Part shown: in pieces, positions 25,716-34,747 of the stretch
Layout of the letters: each line of letters begins with the position of its first letter
Position numbering within the stretch: position 1 is the first letter of the stretch
Source: CAYVIB01 sp964451365
Lineage (GTDB): Bacteria; Pseudomonadota; Gammaproteobacteria; Pseudomonadales; Cellvibrionaceae
DNA: 64,000 nt
Assembly (NCBI GenBank): GCA_964451365.1
Contig: CAYVIB010000024.1
Coordinates: 24,420 to 88,419, forward strand
Reading direction: 5' to 3'
The notes under the pieces: model-generated
What the model saw: only the letters and a program-made list of their open reading frames with translations
Told to the model about the DNA's origin: nothing
Databases searched by the model: none
Program-made: the position numbers and the translations under genes

Positions 25716-26936
25716 ATGCCGCAATTTAAATTCCAGGGCAGATCCAGCCAGGGGCAGGTTGTCGACGGTCAGGTGGAAGCCGCCACCATGGACGCCGTGG
25801 CCGCGCAACTGGTCGGGCGCGGTATTACGCCGGTAAAAATCGTACCGGTCACTATCGGTGCATCCTACCTGCGAAAACTGAATTCCCTCTTGGGAGCGGA
25901 CAAAGTCAAGGATGTCGAACTGGTCATGTTCTGCCGCCAGATGTACACGATTTCCAAGGCCGGTATTCCATTAACGCGCGGTATTCGCGGCCTGGCCGCC
26001 AGTATCCGGCACGAAAGCTTTCGCGATGTGCTGAACGATGTGGCGGACCGGCTGGAAACCGGCGTTGGCCTGTCCCGCGCCATGCGTTATCACCCGAAGG
26101 TGTTCAATCACTTGTTTGTCAGCATGATCAGCGTGGGCGAGAGTAGCGGTAAACTGGATGAAGTATTCAAACAAATCGGTTTTTATCTCGAACGCGACGA
26201 GGAGACCCGCAAGCGGGTGAAATCCGCCTTGCGCTATCCCACCTTTGTCATGATTGCGCTGGTGGTAGCCGTCGCCGCAATTAATATTTGGGTTATTCCC
26301 GCGTTCGCGCAAATGTTTGCCAAGTTCAACGCCGAATTACCGATAGTGACCAAAATACTGATTGCAACGTCCAACCTTTTTGTTAATTACTGGATGGCCA
26401 TGCTGGTTGTATTGGTTGCCGCCGTTGCGGGAGCCATGTACTACGTGCGAACGGAAGAAGGCGCGCTTAAGTGGGGCCATGCCCGCCTGCGGCTGCCCAT
26501 TGTGGGCGAACTTATCGATCGCGCGTCCATGGCGCGCTACGCCCGCAGTTTCGCGTTAATGTTAAGAGCAGGTGTGCCCCTGACCCAGTCGCTTTCTCTT
26601 TGCGCGGCGGCCATTGACAACCCTTATCTGTCGGTCAAGATTTTGAAGATTCGCGAAGGAATCGAGCGCGGCGAAAGTCTGTTGCGAACCCATTTACAAG
26701 CGCAAATGTTTACGCCACTGGTATTACAAATGATCGCAGTGGGTGAAGAGAGCGGTCAGGTGGAAGAACTTTTGACGGAAGTGGCCGGCTTTTACGAGCG
26801 GGAAGTGGACTATGACCTGAAAACACTGACGGATCGCATCGAGCCGATTTTGATTATCACAATGGCGGTGTTCGTTACCATTCTGGCGCTGGGTATTTTC
26901 CTGCCCATGTGGAGTTTGTACGAAGTGCAACAGTAA
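25716..26936 (+). CDS. mshG: MSHA inner-membrane platform protein MshG
   Basis: A 406 aa GspF/PilC-type polytopic membrane protein with two duplicated T2SF domains. It begins MPQFKFQGRSSQGQ; the first cytoplasmic domain (VMFCRQMYTISKAGIPLTRG) and the second (ARSFALMLRAGVPLTQSL) are evident, and three hydrophobic segments lie at about 170-190, 220-240 and near the C-terminus (ILIITMAVFVTILALGIFL). It is the membrane scaffold on which MshE acts. Confidence 0.93.
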   Translation: MPQFKFQGRSSQGQVVDGQVEAATMDAVAAQLVGRGITPVKIVPVTIGASYLRKLNSLLGADKVKDVELVMFCRQMYTISKAGIPLTRGIRGLAASIRHESFRDVLNDVADRLETGVGLSRAMRYHPKVFNHLFVSMISVGESSGKLDEVFKQIGFYLERDEETRKRVKSALRYPTFVMIALVVAVAAINIWVIPAFAQMFAKFNAELPIVTKILIATSNLFVNYWMAMLVVLVAAVAGAMYYVRTEEGALKWGHARLRLPIVGELIDRASMARYARSFALMLRAGVPLTQSLSLCAAAIDNPYLSVKILKIREGIERGESLLRTHLQAQMFTPLVLQMIAVGEESGQVEELLTEVAGFYEREVDYDLKTLTDRIEPILIITMAVFVTILALGIFLPMWSLYEVQQ

Positions 26937-26947
26937 CCGTGGTGAAT

Positions 26948-27478
26948 ATGACACATGGTAAACAGTGCGGTTTCAGCCTGTTCGAATTGACGGTGGTGCT
27001 GATCGTTATCGCTTTTTTGATTTATATGGGCTACCGGTCCTACTTCAGTACCATAGCGGACTCGCAGGCAAAAGCCATCGGCTACCAGGCGGACGCGTTT
27101 TCCCGCACTGCAAATAATATTCGCGGCATGGCAATCGCGACAAATTCGACTAAAGTAGTGTTAGACAACGCCGATATGGATGGCCAGGCAATCTTTGTTA
27201 ATGAATACGGCTGGCCGGCCAATACCGATGTGGGCAGGTCCCCCAAGTCGTCCACTCAGACGGCGGAGGAATGCGAGCAGCTTTGGCACGCCATATTCGA
27301 AAACGCGCCGAAAACGGCGCTAAAAGGCAAAGTCAACAGCCACGCGGCGGACTACGAGGTTTCGGCGATAAACGGTCAGATTTGTCGATATGAATTGACC
27401 CGAAAACAGGAAGGTTCCTACTTTTTTGACTATTCTTTAAGGACGGGAACAGTTTTTGTATCCCAGCCAGAAGGTTAG
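26948..27478 (+). CDS. Prepilin-like protein (MshB-position minor pilin)
   Basis: A 176 aa type IV prepilin. The leader MTHGKQCG is cut before FSLFELTVVLIVIAFLIY, with Phe at +1 and Glu at +5. Two further Cys in the C-terminal domain could form a disulfide. ATG at 26948 is chosen; GTG at 26942 is also possible and neither has a strong binding site. Its place between mshG and the major pilin suggests MshB or another minor pilin. Confidence 0.82.
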   Translation: MTHGKQCGFSLFELTVVLIVIAFLIYMGYRSYFSTIADSQAKAIGYQADAFSRTANNIRGMAIATNSTKVVLDNADMDGQAIFVNEYGWPANTDVGRSPKSSTQTAEECEQLWHAIFENAPKTALKGKVNSHAADYEVSAINGQICRYELTRKQEGSYFFDYSLRTGTVFVSQPEG

Positions 27479-27604
27479 GCTTATCGACGGAAAACCGTCG
27501 GACCCAAAGATAAGGCTGGGTCGGTGAATGGGATGACCTGAATGAGACACCCTGTCGTTTGGGGATCGTGAATTAATGTATTTTTCCTAACGGAGAGAAT
27601 AAAA
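27479..27604 (+). promoter_or_regulatory. Structured leader before the major pilin gene
   Basis: The 126 bp spacer holds a perfect 6 bp stem with an AAAA loop (27485-27500), an adjoining 5 bp stem enclosing 12 bases (27501-27522), and an outer CTTATC/GATAAG pairing that partly encloses the first. GGAGAG is placed 8 bases before the pilin ATG. The clustered hairpins suggest a processing site or a regulated 5' leader. A c-di-GMP-I riboswitch was considered but its conserved core is not matched. Confidence 0.35.
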
Positions 27605-28030
27605 ATGGTTAAGCAACAACAATCTGGTTTTACCCTGATCGAGCTGATAGCGGTTCTGGTTATCCTCGGGATTCTGGCGGCGACGGCGGTGCCTAAGTTT
27701 ATTAATTTGTCGGAGGAAGCTCAGACAGCGGCAACAAGAAGCATTGCAGGTAGCCTTGATAGTGCCAGCGCTCTTAATCATGCAGTGGATATCGCGAGGG
27801 AAGCGGAGTTAACCAATGATGAACCTACCCAAATTGAAGATTGTCAGGATGTTGCAAGCTTGCTGACCGCTCCATTGCAATCAGGTTACATGATTGCCTC
27901 AGCAGCAGTTACTAACAAAACTTCCGTACAATGTACACTTAACGGGCCATCCGGTAGTTCTGCAAATTTTTATGCGATAGGTGCTTGTCAGAATGCGAAC
28001 GATGGTGCCGATGGAGCCGCTTGTAATTAA
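27605..28030 (+). CDS. mshA: Major MSHA-type pilin
   Basis: A 141 aa prepilin with leader MVKQQQSG and the mature start FTLIELIAVLVILGILAATA (Phe +1, Glu +5). The C-terminal head has four Cys for two possible disulfides. It lies in the MshA position, is preceded by a good ribosome binding site and a structured leader, and its base composition is more AT-rich than its neighbours, all typical of the major pilin gene. MshB is the alternative assignment. Confidence 0.83.
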   Translation: MVKQQQSGFTLIELIAVLVILGILAATAVPKFINLSEEAQTAATRSIAGSLDSASALNHAVDIAREAELTNDEPTQIEDCQDVASLLTAPLQSGYMIASAAVTNKTSVQCTLNGPSGSSANFYAIGACQNANDGADGAACN

Positions 28031-28047
28031 TCAAGCAGTAGTTAGCA

Positions 28048-28494
28048 TTGGTTGAGTTAGGAAGAGAGTCAGGTTTTTCTTTGATAGAACTGGTAGCAGT
28101 CCTGATAATAATCGGGCTGCTAGCCGCTACCGCAACCTCTACATTAATCCCCAGCACTTCATTCCAACTGCAGGCAAGCCGTGACCAAATCGTCACGGCT
28201 TTTTTTTCCGCGCAACAAAAAGCCATGACGCAACTGGACCCGGTTGCGGTTTTTACCTCTGCAAATCAAATCGATATCCGCCAGGACAGTAACAATGACG
28301 GCACTTTTACCGCGAGTGAAAGTGTAACGGTAGGTGGCGTGACTTATCCCGTAGCCTTACTGGCAAACCAAACACTCACCGGCGCCACGTTTCAGTTCGA
28401 TCGTCTGGGTTATACCACACCAGGCAGTGTAACGCTTTCGCAAAATGGTGCGAATGTTGCCATCAATGTTACGGCCACAGGTTATAGCTATTAA
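28048..28494 (+). CDS. Prepilin-like protein (MshC-like minor pilin)
   Basis: A 148 aa prepilin with leader ending SG and mature start FSLIELVAVLIIIGLLAATA. It begins at TTG 28048, 17 bases after the mshA stop; no in-frame ATG lies before the leader and a stop codon lies just upstream, so the TTG is the only standard start. It is the last msh gene here: mshD, mshO, mshP and mshQ are not found downstream, where a glycosidase gene on the other strand begins. Confidence 0.8.
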   Translation: MVELGRESGFSLIELVAVLIIIGLLAATATSTLIPSTSFQLQASRDQIVTAFFSAQQKAMTQLDPVAVFTSANQIDIRQDSNNDGTFTASESVTVGGVTYPVALLANQTLTGATFQFDRLGYTTPGSVTLSQNGANVAINVTATGYSY

Positions 28495-28574
28495 CATTGT
28501 TGGGGTTCGCAGGCTCATCCCAACGTTATTTTCTCAGTTCATTCGATTGACAAGTTCATCTTAATTTATGCGCT

Positions 28575-28626
28575 GTAGGGGCACCCCTTGCGGGTGCCCG
28601 GGCAGGGGCACAAGCCCGGCCCCTAC
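28575..28626. repeat. REP pair supplying the GH94 stop codon
   Basis: A 52 bp REP-type segment bounded by GTAGGGGC and GCCCCTAC, with two internal palindromes. The complementary TAG at 28623-28625 is the stop codon of the GH94 gene. It separates the convergent msh and GH94 genes and may terminate both. Confidence 0.75.
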
Positions 28627-31013
28627 ATTGTCACGAGCACAATGTTTTCATCGGAAAATATTTCCTGCGGAATAAAATTTCCTTCAACCAATTCTCCGTT
28701 AACCGTTATTTTGCTAACACCTTTCTGCACGCCGTTCGGGTTTTGCACCTCGATCTTAAACAACTTGCCCCGAAAGCGACGTGTCACGGTAAAGCCCGAC
28801 CATTCGGCGGGAATGCAGGGATCAATTCGCAAACCGGTGTATTCAGGCTGGATACCAAGAATATATTGCGCGGCGGAATGATAGGCCCAGGTGGCGGCGC
28901 CGGTAAGCCACGGTACACGGCTGGCGCCAAAACGCGGGCTGTATTTGCTATGGGTGGACTGGCTGTAAACGTAGGGCTCGATCTGGCGAATCTCCGCCTT
29001 GGTGTTGTACGCGGAGGGCATGTACGCGCGGTAGTATTGCCAGGCGCGGTTGCCATTGCCCAACAAGGTTTCCGCCATAATTGCCCAGCCTTGGGTGTGG
29101 CAGAAAATAGCGGCGTTTTCCTTCATGCCCGGATTGAACAAACGCGCGCGCATGATTTTCGGGTCGAGTTTTTGAATCGGCGGATCGCAGATCATCAAGC
29201 CGTGTTCGGTGGCCAATCGGCGGTTGACAGACTCCATCGCGGTGCTGGCCTTTTCCGGGTCAGCGTGGCCGCTCAATACCGCCCACGACTGCGGGTTGAG
29301 GAAAATCGACGCCTCATCGTTTTCGTTGGAACCGAACTTGTAACCGTCCACGCGAAACGCGCGGCGGTACCACAGGCCGTCCCAAGTGTGTTTGGCGAGG
29401 TTGTCATCCAGCGTGGTTAAATGTTCTTTGGCCCAGGTGATTTCATCGGGCAGGTTTTTCATCTCGCAAATTTCGAGATAGGTTTTCAACGCGAAACGAA
29501 GCTGCATGGCAACAAAAACCGTTTCGCCGTCGTGGCCCAGCACCAGGCAATCGTTCCAGTCCGCCAGCAATCCGCAGGGCAGGCCGTGCCTGCCCAGGCG
29601 GGCGAGGCTGAATTCAATGGCGCGGCGCAAATGCCCGAGCACGGTGGCCTCACCCTGGTCGGCAAACGGCAAAACCTTGTCGTAAAAATCAAGCGCGCCG
29701 GTTTCCTTGACGAAAGCGGGCACGGTATTGAACAACCACATGCAATCATCGGAGCGGTACTCGGTTTCCTCCGGGCATTTTTCATTGCCGGGTTTGTGGG
29801 CGAAGGGTTTTACCACGGGCATGGCGCCGCCGGTGCTGGCCTGGCCGGTAATCATTAGTTCCAGTCGCTCCACCGCTTCGTCCGGAATACTGTGCAGGCA
29901 GCCGAGCATGTCCTGCACCGTGTCGCGGTAACCCAGGCCGTCGCGCTCGCCGGCGTAAACCAGGCTGGCGGCACGGGACCACGCGTAGGTGATCAGGCAG
30001 TTGTACGGGTTCCAGGTGTTGAACAGGCTGTTGAATTCGGCATCGGGTGTTTGTGCGTTTAGCGCATTGAGGCGCGAGTGCCAGTGGGACTTGAGTTGTT
30101 CGAAGACGGTTTCGATTTGACTTAAATCGGCGTATTCGGCCAGGGCGGCGGCGCCTTCCTTATCGGCTTCGCCTATTCCCATCACCACCGCCAATTCTTT
30201 TATTTCGCCCGGCATAAGGGAAAGCTCGATTTGCAATGTGCCGCAACCGTTGTCCCCCACGGCGATGGAGTTGGAACATTCCCCGTTTTCCACGGCGATT
30301 GGATTGCCGTAACCGCGATAGGGGCCGATAAAGGCTTCCCGGTCGGTATCGAAACCGGAAACTTCCGCGCCCACCACACCGAGAAACGTGTGGCGGCCCT
30401 GGTCCGCGTCCTGGAAATTGGAGGGGTTTGGATCCATCTGCACATTGGTGCCGTGGTCGATGATGTTGTCGTTCACCGCCATTTTAAGAATGTACTGGGA
30501 GTACTGGAGGTTGGTTGTGTCGTTGTACAGGCTCCAGCTGTTGGCGTATTCCACATAGGTGAACAGGCGCAGTTTCCTCGGCGTATTACCGGTGTTGGTG
30601 ATTTTGGTCCACCAAAGCTCGTGCGTTTTGCCGAGCGGGACGAAGTAGGTTACGGCTGTCTGTATTTCGCTGTAGGTCGATGCAACGCGGGTATAGGCCG
30701 TGCCGTGGCGGCATTCACTTTGGTATTGGTCCAGCGGTTTGGCCACTGGTTGCCAGGCGGCGGACCAGTAGTCGCCGCTGTCCATATCGCGCAGGTAGAG
30801 GTTGCGGCCCGGCTGGTCCATGGGAATCGTGTTGGAGCGGTAACGGGTAAAGCGCCCTTGGGCGGCGGATCGATAAAAGCTGTAGCCGCCGGCATGATTG
30901 GTAATAACCGCGCCGTATTCGGTGGAACCCAGGTAGTTTGTCCACGAGCGGGGAGTGTCGGGGCGCGTGATGACGTATTCCCGGTTATCGTCGTCAAAGT
31001 AGCCGTATTGCAT
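28623..31013 (-). CDS. GH94 cellobiose phosphorylase
   Basis: A 796 aa cytoplasmic enzyme that phosphorolyses cellobiose to glucose 1-phosphate and glucose. The N-terminus MQYGYFDDDNREYVITRPDT and the length are characteristic of cellobiose phosphorylases. The catalytic loop LLADWNDCL holds the general acid within DWND (Asp485 to Asp488). No signal peptide is present. AGGA lies about 7 bases upstream of the ATG. It is on the strand opposite to the GH3 and GH9 genes but in the same block as the GPH symporter, so imported cellobiose would be its substrate. Other GH94 specificities (cellodextrin, chitobiose) are possible but the N-terminal block favours cellobiose. Confidence 0.92.
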   Translation of the reverse strand: MQYGYFDDDNREYVITRPDTPRSWTNYLGSTEYGAVITNHAGGYSFYRSAAQGRFTRYRSNTIPMDQPGRNLYLRDMDSGDYWSAAWQPVAKPLDQYQSECRHGTAYTRVASTYSEIQTAVTYFVPLGKTHELWWTKITNTGNTPRKLRLFTYVEYANSWSLYNDTTNLQYSQYILKMAVNDNIIDHGTNVQMDPNPSNFQDADQGRHTFLGVVGAEVSGFDTDREAFIGPYRGYGNPIAVENGECSNSIAVGDNGCGTLQIELSLMPGEIKELAVVMGIGEADKEGAAALAEYADLSQIETVFEQLKSHWHSRLNALNAQTPDAEFNSLFNTWNPYNCLITYAWSRAASLVYAGERDGLGYRDTVQDMLGCLHSIPDEAVERLELMITGQASTGGAMPVVKPFAHKPGNEKCPEETEYRSDDCMWLFNTVPAFVKETGALDFYDKVLPFADQGEATVLGHLRRAIEFSLARLGRHGLPCGLLADWNDCLVLGHDGETVFVAMQLRFALKTYLEICEMKNLPDEITWAKEHLTTLDDNLAKHTWDGLWYRRAFRVDGYKFGSNENDEASIFLNPQSWAVLSGHADPEKASTAMESVNRRLATEHGLMICDPPIQKLDPKIMRARLFNPGMKENAAIFCHTQGWAIMAETLLGNGNRAWQYYRAYMPSAYNTKAEIRQIEPYVYSQSTHSKYSPRFGASRVPWLTGAATWAYHSAAQYILGIQPEYTGLRIDPCIPAEWSGFTVTRRFRGKLFKIEVQNPNGVQKGVSKITVNGELVEGNFIPQEIFSDENIVLVTM

Positions 31014-31291
31014 GCAATATCCTGTTGGTTGGTGGGTTGACCGAATGGGTTTGGTGGGGGCGGATTATAAAGCAATGAATGGCGGTTTTGGGTGGAGGTG
31101 GGGAGGAGCGGGTAGCGTTTTTAAAATGGTAAAAAGTACTATGTGATGTTGTTTATTTTGCAGGTAGGGCGGCCCGCGTAAGGATGGGTTTTGCGAATAC
31201 CAACGGTTGCCGCCGGAGAATTATTGGGATTCAATTCATTCATACCAATCTACCGGATCCATTTTGAAAAACAGCGTTTTTCAACAGCATG
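31014..31291. other. Upstream region of the GH94 gene
   Basis: A 278 bp spacer with no gene. It carries a 21 bp hairpin at 31264-31284 (9 bp perfect stem), placed as a terminator for the minus-strand secreted protein gene, and a short GGTAGGGCGG stretch like a REP fragment. No operator was recognised. Confidence 0.4.
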
Positions 31292-32269
31292 TTAGTTCGT
31301 CGTGGTCCGCGCCTCCAGCAAAACATCCTCTTCAGCAAATCCAAGAATCAACTGGTCGTTATTCAATTCACGGGTTTTGCTGTTGATTTCTTCCGAAGCC
31401 GGGCCGGTATGGGTGGCCCTGGCCGCGCGGATGGTGTTAACGCTTTGGATCACCACGGAATTGGCGTAAACGGTGCCGTCGTGCACAACGCCTTCGCTAC
31501 CCGGTGTGGCGAACTCGACGGTGGCGTAGGGCGCGTAGAGATTGGCATCCAGTTCGCCGGTAATGGCAACATCCCGGCTGCCGAGATAGCTGATTACCAT
31601 ATCGGAAACCGTGCCGCTGTAGGAGAGTTTGCCGGAGTGGGAAAAGCCGTTCAGCACATAGATATAAACGGTTCCCGCCTGCGTATCCACCGAGATATTC
31701 GCGCCCTTGAGCACCTCAAAACTGTCGAAGTAATAAATACCGGTGCGCAGCGCCAGTTCGGCGCGCTCGCTTACCACCACGTCCTTGTATCGGCCCGGTA
31801 GCAGCGACATGCGGGAAAATGTGTTCACCTGGATTTTCGGCGTGGTGGCGCTAAAGGCGGGGAGCTTGAGTTCGGTGTTGGTGCCTTTTAACTGTCCGTC
31901 CGGCGCCGCGGTGGGCATTGTGCCGCCACTTTCCTGCTCCACGTTGCTTGCAACGATTTTGCCGGCAATCCGGCTGTTGTTTTTCAATACCACCTTGTTG
32001 GCAAACACGCTGCCCACTTCGGAGCCGGAGCCGATAAATGACTCGCCGCTCAACGTGACCACGGTTCCCGGGTGGGATTCATCTTCCTGGATAAATACAT
32101 TGTCGCCGATGCGGAGCGAATTCACGGACGATATCACGGCAGGGGTGGTGAGTGTTGCCGGCCGGTAAATTTCAACCTGGCAGATATCCGCGTCGCACAT
32201 GGCGTTGGCTTCAAAAGCGGACAGGCTCAACGCTGCCGAAAACAGCAGAAAACAGGATTTTATTAACAT
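31292..32269 (-). CDS. Secreted protein of unknown function
   Basis: A 325 aa exported protein. The signal peptide is MLIKSCFLLFSAALSLSAFEANA. The mature part begins with two Cys (MCDADICQVE) and continues as regularly spaced beta strands rich in Gly, Ser and Val (IGSGSEVGSVFANKVVLKNN, SRIAGKIVAS), suggesting a beta-helix or other solenoid. No catalytic motif is visible. I do not recognise a named family. It sits alone between the GH94 gene and a membrane protein gene, and a perfect TGTGA-N6-TCACA palindrome lies 166 bp upstream, so carbon-source control is plausible. Confidence 0.6.
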   Translation of the reverse strand: MLIKSCFLLFSAALSLSAFEANAMCDADICQVEIYRPATLTTPAVISSVNSLRIGDNVFIQEDESHPGTVVTLSGESFIGSGSEVGSVFANKVVLKNNSRIAGKIVASNVEQESGGTMPTAAPDGQLKGTNTELKLPAFSATTPKIQVNTFSRMSLLPGRYKDVVVSERAELALRTGIYYFDSFEVLKGANISVDTQAGTVYIYVLNGFSHSGKLSYSGTVSDMVISYLGSRDVAITGELDANLYAPYATVEFATPGSEGVVHDGTVYANSVVIQSVNTIRAARATHTGPASEEINSKTRELNNDQLILGFAEEDVLLEARTTTN

Positions 32270-32433
32270 GTTCTTCGTTTCTTCAAAAGGCGGCCTCGTA
32301 CCGGGCCGCGATAAATTGTATTTTTTCTTTGCCGAAGTTTCCGGCGTGCACGCTTTCTTACGTGTCTAGTAGGAGTAGAGCAACCGCTATTTGACTGCAA
32401 ATCATCATATGAGTCGATGGGACTATTAAGCGC

Positions 32434-32451
32434 ATGTGATAGCGCTCACAT
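32434..32451. promoter_or_regulatory. Perfect CRP-like (or LacI-type) operator
   Basis: ATGTGATAGCGCTCACAT is a near-perfect palindrome containing TGTGA-N6-TCACA, the CRP/Vfr consensus. The AGCGCT centre is also typical of LacI-family operators of saccharide genes. It lies between the secreted protein gene (start 32269, minus) and the end of the 32556-33005 gene, so it should serve the secreted protein gene. Confidence 0.65.
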
Positions 32452-32555
32452 AAAATTTTTTGGATTTGAGAGGTAAATTTTGTAAGGAGATGGCGGGAAT
32501 AACGACCAGAGTTTTTTATACCTGAATGCCGAAAACAATGCGGACTTGTGTCACA

Positions 32556-33005
32556 TCAGGAATGGTTTCTTCGTTGCAAAACCGAACCTGCGAAGCGAAT
32601 ACGATACGCGCCAATAACCAGCGGCGCCACAATAAACAGGGTGGACAAAATATCCGGCAGCGAATGGTACCGCTGATAGAGCATGAGGGCGATGTACAGC
32701 GCCAGGCTGACGAGAAACGCAATCGCGGCGGGGCTTTGCGGTTTGCGTTTGTGAATATGAAAATACACCAGCGCAAAGGCCACCGCCGAATGCGTACTGT
32801 AGTCGAGCGAAAACGACTTCCATATTTCCAGAACATTATCGGCAAACATAATGAGGTAACAAATAACAATGCCGATAAAACCTTTTAGCGGCGCCGCGCG
32901 GTCGCCTGATCGAAAATAAATAATCGACCAGACGATGTAGAACGCAAAGAGCGCCGGATTATAACTGTCGGCGATTGCATCCCATTGTTCGTAAGTCATA
33001 TTCAT
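32556..33005 (-). CDS. Small membrane protein with PAP2-like motifs
   Basis: A 149 aa polytopic protein with about five hydrophobic segments. THSAVAF and YQRYHSLPDIL resemble the serine-histidine and HxxxD motifs of PAP2-type phosphatases, but the first arginine motif is not seen, so activity is doubtful. ATG at 33005 (MNMTYEQWD) is chosen; upstream the frame runs through REP sequence. It follows the GPH symporter on the same strand with a REP pair between. Confidence 0.55.
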   Translation of the reverse strand: MNMTYEQWDAIADSYNPALFAFYIVWSIIYFRSGDRAAPLKGFIGIVICYLIMFADNVLEIWKSFSLDYSTHSAVAFALVYFHIHKRKPQSPAAIAFLVSLALYIALMLYQRYHSLPDILSTLFIVAPLVIGAYRIRFAGSVLQRRNHS

Positions 33006-33014
33006 TGCCGATTC

Positions 33015-33105
33015 GTAGGGCGGACCCGCGTGTCCGCCCTGGTTTTTAAGATTACGTTTGGTTTGCAAAGTACTGAGGCAGGCACATGGGCCTGCCCCTG
33101 CGGGC
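33015..33105. repeat. REP pair (BIME-like)
   Basis: Two palindromic units, 33015-33040 (GTAGGGCGGACCCGCGTGTC...) and 33078-33102 (GGCAGGCACATGGGCCTGCC...), in opposite orientation. Same family as the copies near the RAYT gene. Confidence 0.75.
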
Positions 33106-33121
33106 GATGGCAAAATTTGCA

Positions 33122-34468
33122 TCAGCCTGATTTTTTCAGTCCTTCCTGCACAGTTTTCATTGTTTCGTCAGTCAGCTTGTAGGCGAGCATTGCCAGCGCG
33201 GCGATAACCGACAGGATGCCGGGAATCCAGGTAAACATCATGCGGATTCCTTCAATGGTTTCTTTCGGTTGTACCACATTCGGTTCGTAATGGTAGAACG
33301 CCAGCAGGTATCCGCCGGCTGCCCCGCCAACCGTCCAGCCGAGCTTTTGCGAAAAGGATGCACCGGAAAAAATCAGCCCGTCGATGCGATGCCCCTTTTT
33401 GTATTCCGTGAAATCCACGATATCCGCGTACATGGAAAATACGATCACGGTGATCGGACCGGCGATAATTCCGTTGCCGAAGTAAAGGATACTGAACATC
33501 GCCATGTTATCCGGCGAAACATAATAAACCAGCGCAACCGTTACCGCATTTAAAAGCATAAGCACGATAAACACGCGGGTTTTATCGCGCCCCTTGCACA
33601 ACCATTGCGTTAACGCCGCGCCGATAATATTGCATATGGTAAAGCCGGCCATGTACCACTTCGCCATGCTTTCGTCGAGCAGGTAATATTTGAAATAGTA
33701 AAGAATGGATGCGCCGCGAATGGATACCCAGGAAAGGGTAAACAAACCGACAAAAAACAAAACAATAAACGGGACGTTAGTAAAGAGATTCAGCAGGTCC
33801 ACCCAGAAAGGCGCGCGTTTATTTGGAATAGCCGGCGTGACACGCTCGTGGGTCCAACTGAATGTCAGCAACAACAAAATAATAAAAATGACTGCGTACA
33901 GGCCCATGGTGAGCTGGAAGCCTTTTTGGTCGTTACCCTGGCCAAACAGTTCCACCAGTTCCAGGGTAAAAAACTGCACAACCAGCCCCGCGCAAAATGC
34001 ACCCACCAGCCGGGCGGAGGATAAACCATTGCGCTCATCGCGATCAGCGGTAATAACGCCGAGCAGGGACGCATAAGGCACGTTGAGCGCGGTGTACACC
34101 ATTCCCACTAAAAAATACGTTACGTAAGCCCAGGTAATTTTGCTTTCGGTACTGATATCCGGTGTGGTAAAACACAGCACTGCCACAATGCCCAGCGGCG
34201 CGGAGCCAAACAACAGAAACGGACGGAACCTTCCCCAGCGGGTGTGGGTGCGGTCGGCAATCATTCCCATCAATGGATCGTTTATGGTGTCCCAAATGCG
34301 CGTGATCAGAAATAAACTGCCGACGGCGGCGGCGGAAATGCCAAATACGTCGGTGTAAAAATAAAGCCCGAAGTAAATAAACGTCATCCAGATAAAATTA
34401 AAAGCGGCGTCTCCCATGCCATAACCTATCTTTTCCTTCAAGCTGATCCTGGCGGATTCGAGGGTCAT
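33122..34468 (-). CDS. GPH-family sugar:cation symporter
   Basis: A 448 aa MFS-fold inner-membrane transporter of the glycoside-pentoside-hexuronide:cation symporter family (MelB, XynB, LacS). The family block appears as RIWDTINDPLMGMIADRTHT near residues 57-76, followed by WGRFRPF; about 12 hydrophobic segments are present. GGAGC lies about 6 bases upstream of the ATG. Divergent from the GH3 gene across 279 bp. Context predicts uptake of cellobiose, xylobiose or related beta-glycosides for GH94 and GH3 products. Confidence 0.92.
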   Translation of the reverse strand: MTLESARISLKEKIGYGMGDAAFNFIWMTFIYFGLYFYTDVFGISAAAVGSLFLITRIWDTINDPLMGMIADRTHTRWGRFRPFLLFGSAPLGIVAVLCFTTPDISTESKITWAYVTYFLVGMVYTALNVPYASLLGVITADRDERNGLSSARLVGAFCAGLVVQFFTLELVELFGQGNDQKGFQLTMGLYAVIFIILLLLTFSWTHERVTPAIPNKRAPFWVDLLNLFTNVPFIVLFFVGLFTLSWVSIRGASILYYFKYYLLDESMAKWYMAGFTICNIIGAALTQWLCKGRDKTRVFIVLMLLNAVTVALVYYVSPDNMAMFSILYFGNGIIAGPITVIVFSMYADIVDFTEYKKGHRIDGLIFSGASFSQKLGWTVGGAAGGYLLAFYHYEPNVVQPKETIEGIRMMFTWIPGILSVIAALAMLAYKLTDETMKTVQEGLKKSG

Positions 34469-34747
34469 GGATAGCTCCAGTCAATTGTTGCGAGTCGTTA
34501 TTGTTATTGCTACCGGTTTGTTATTTATAACCCGGTATTGCCCTTGTGCATGGTAATCTTCGCCCCTCGCGCATAATTTACTCTGGCGCATGTTCACTTA
34601 CGAAAATGGGCGAGGCGGGAGTATACCCAAGCCGGGTGAAAATAGGGAATGGGTTCCGCCCTTTCGTGATTGGCGTCTACACTTTTAGCATTGCGTCGGT
34701 CGGATAAATACACAAACAGTCGCTTATAACCAAACAGACGAGGGATC
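34469..34747. promoter_or_regulatory. Divergent promoter region of symporter and GH3 genes
   Basis: The 279 bp spacer includes an imperfect palindrome at 34511-34537 (TACCGGTTT and AACCCGGTA arms with an AT-rich centre), 43 bp upstream of the symporter start, a candidate operator. GACGAGGG precedes the GH3 start codon. No adjacent regulator gene is present. Confidence 0.4.

Noticed and set aside
27485..27560. c-di-GMP-I (GEMM) riboswitch before mshA
   Set aside because: A GGACCCAAAG segment resembles the GGACGCAAAGCC core, but the core bases and the receptor for its tetraloop are not matched.
30231..31040. 269-codon open frame opposite the GH94 gene
   Set aside because: Antisense shadow of a well-supported enzyme with no recognisable domain.
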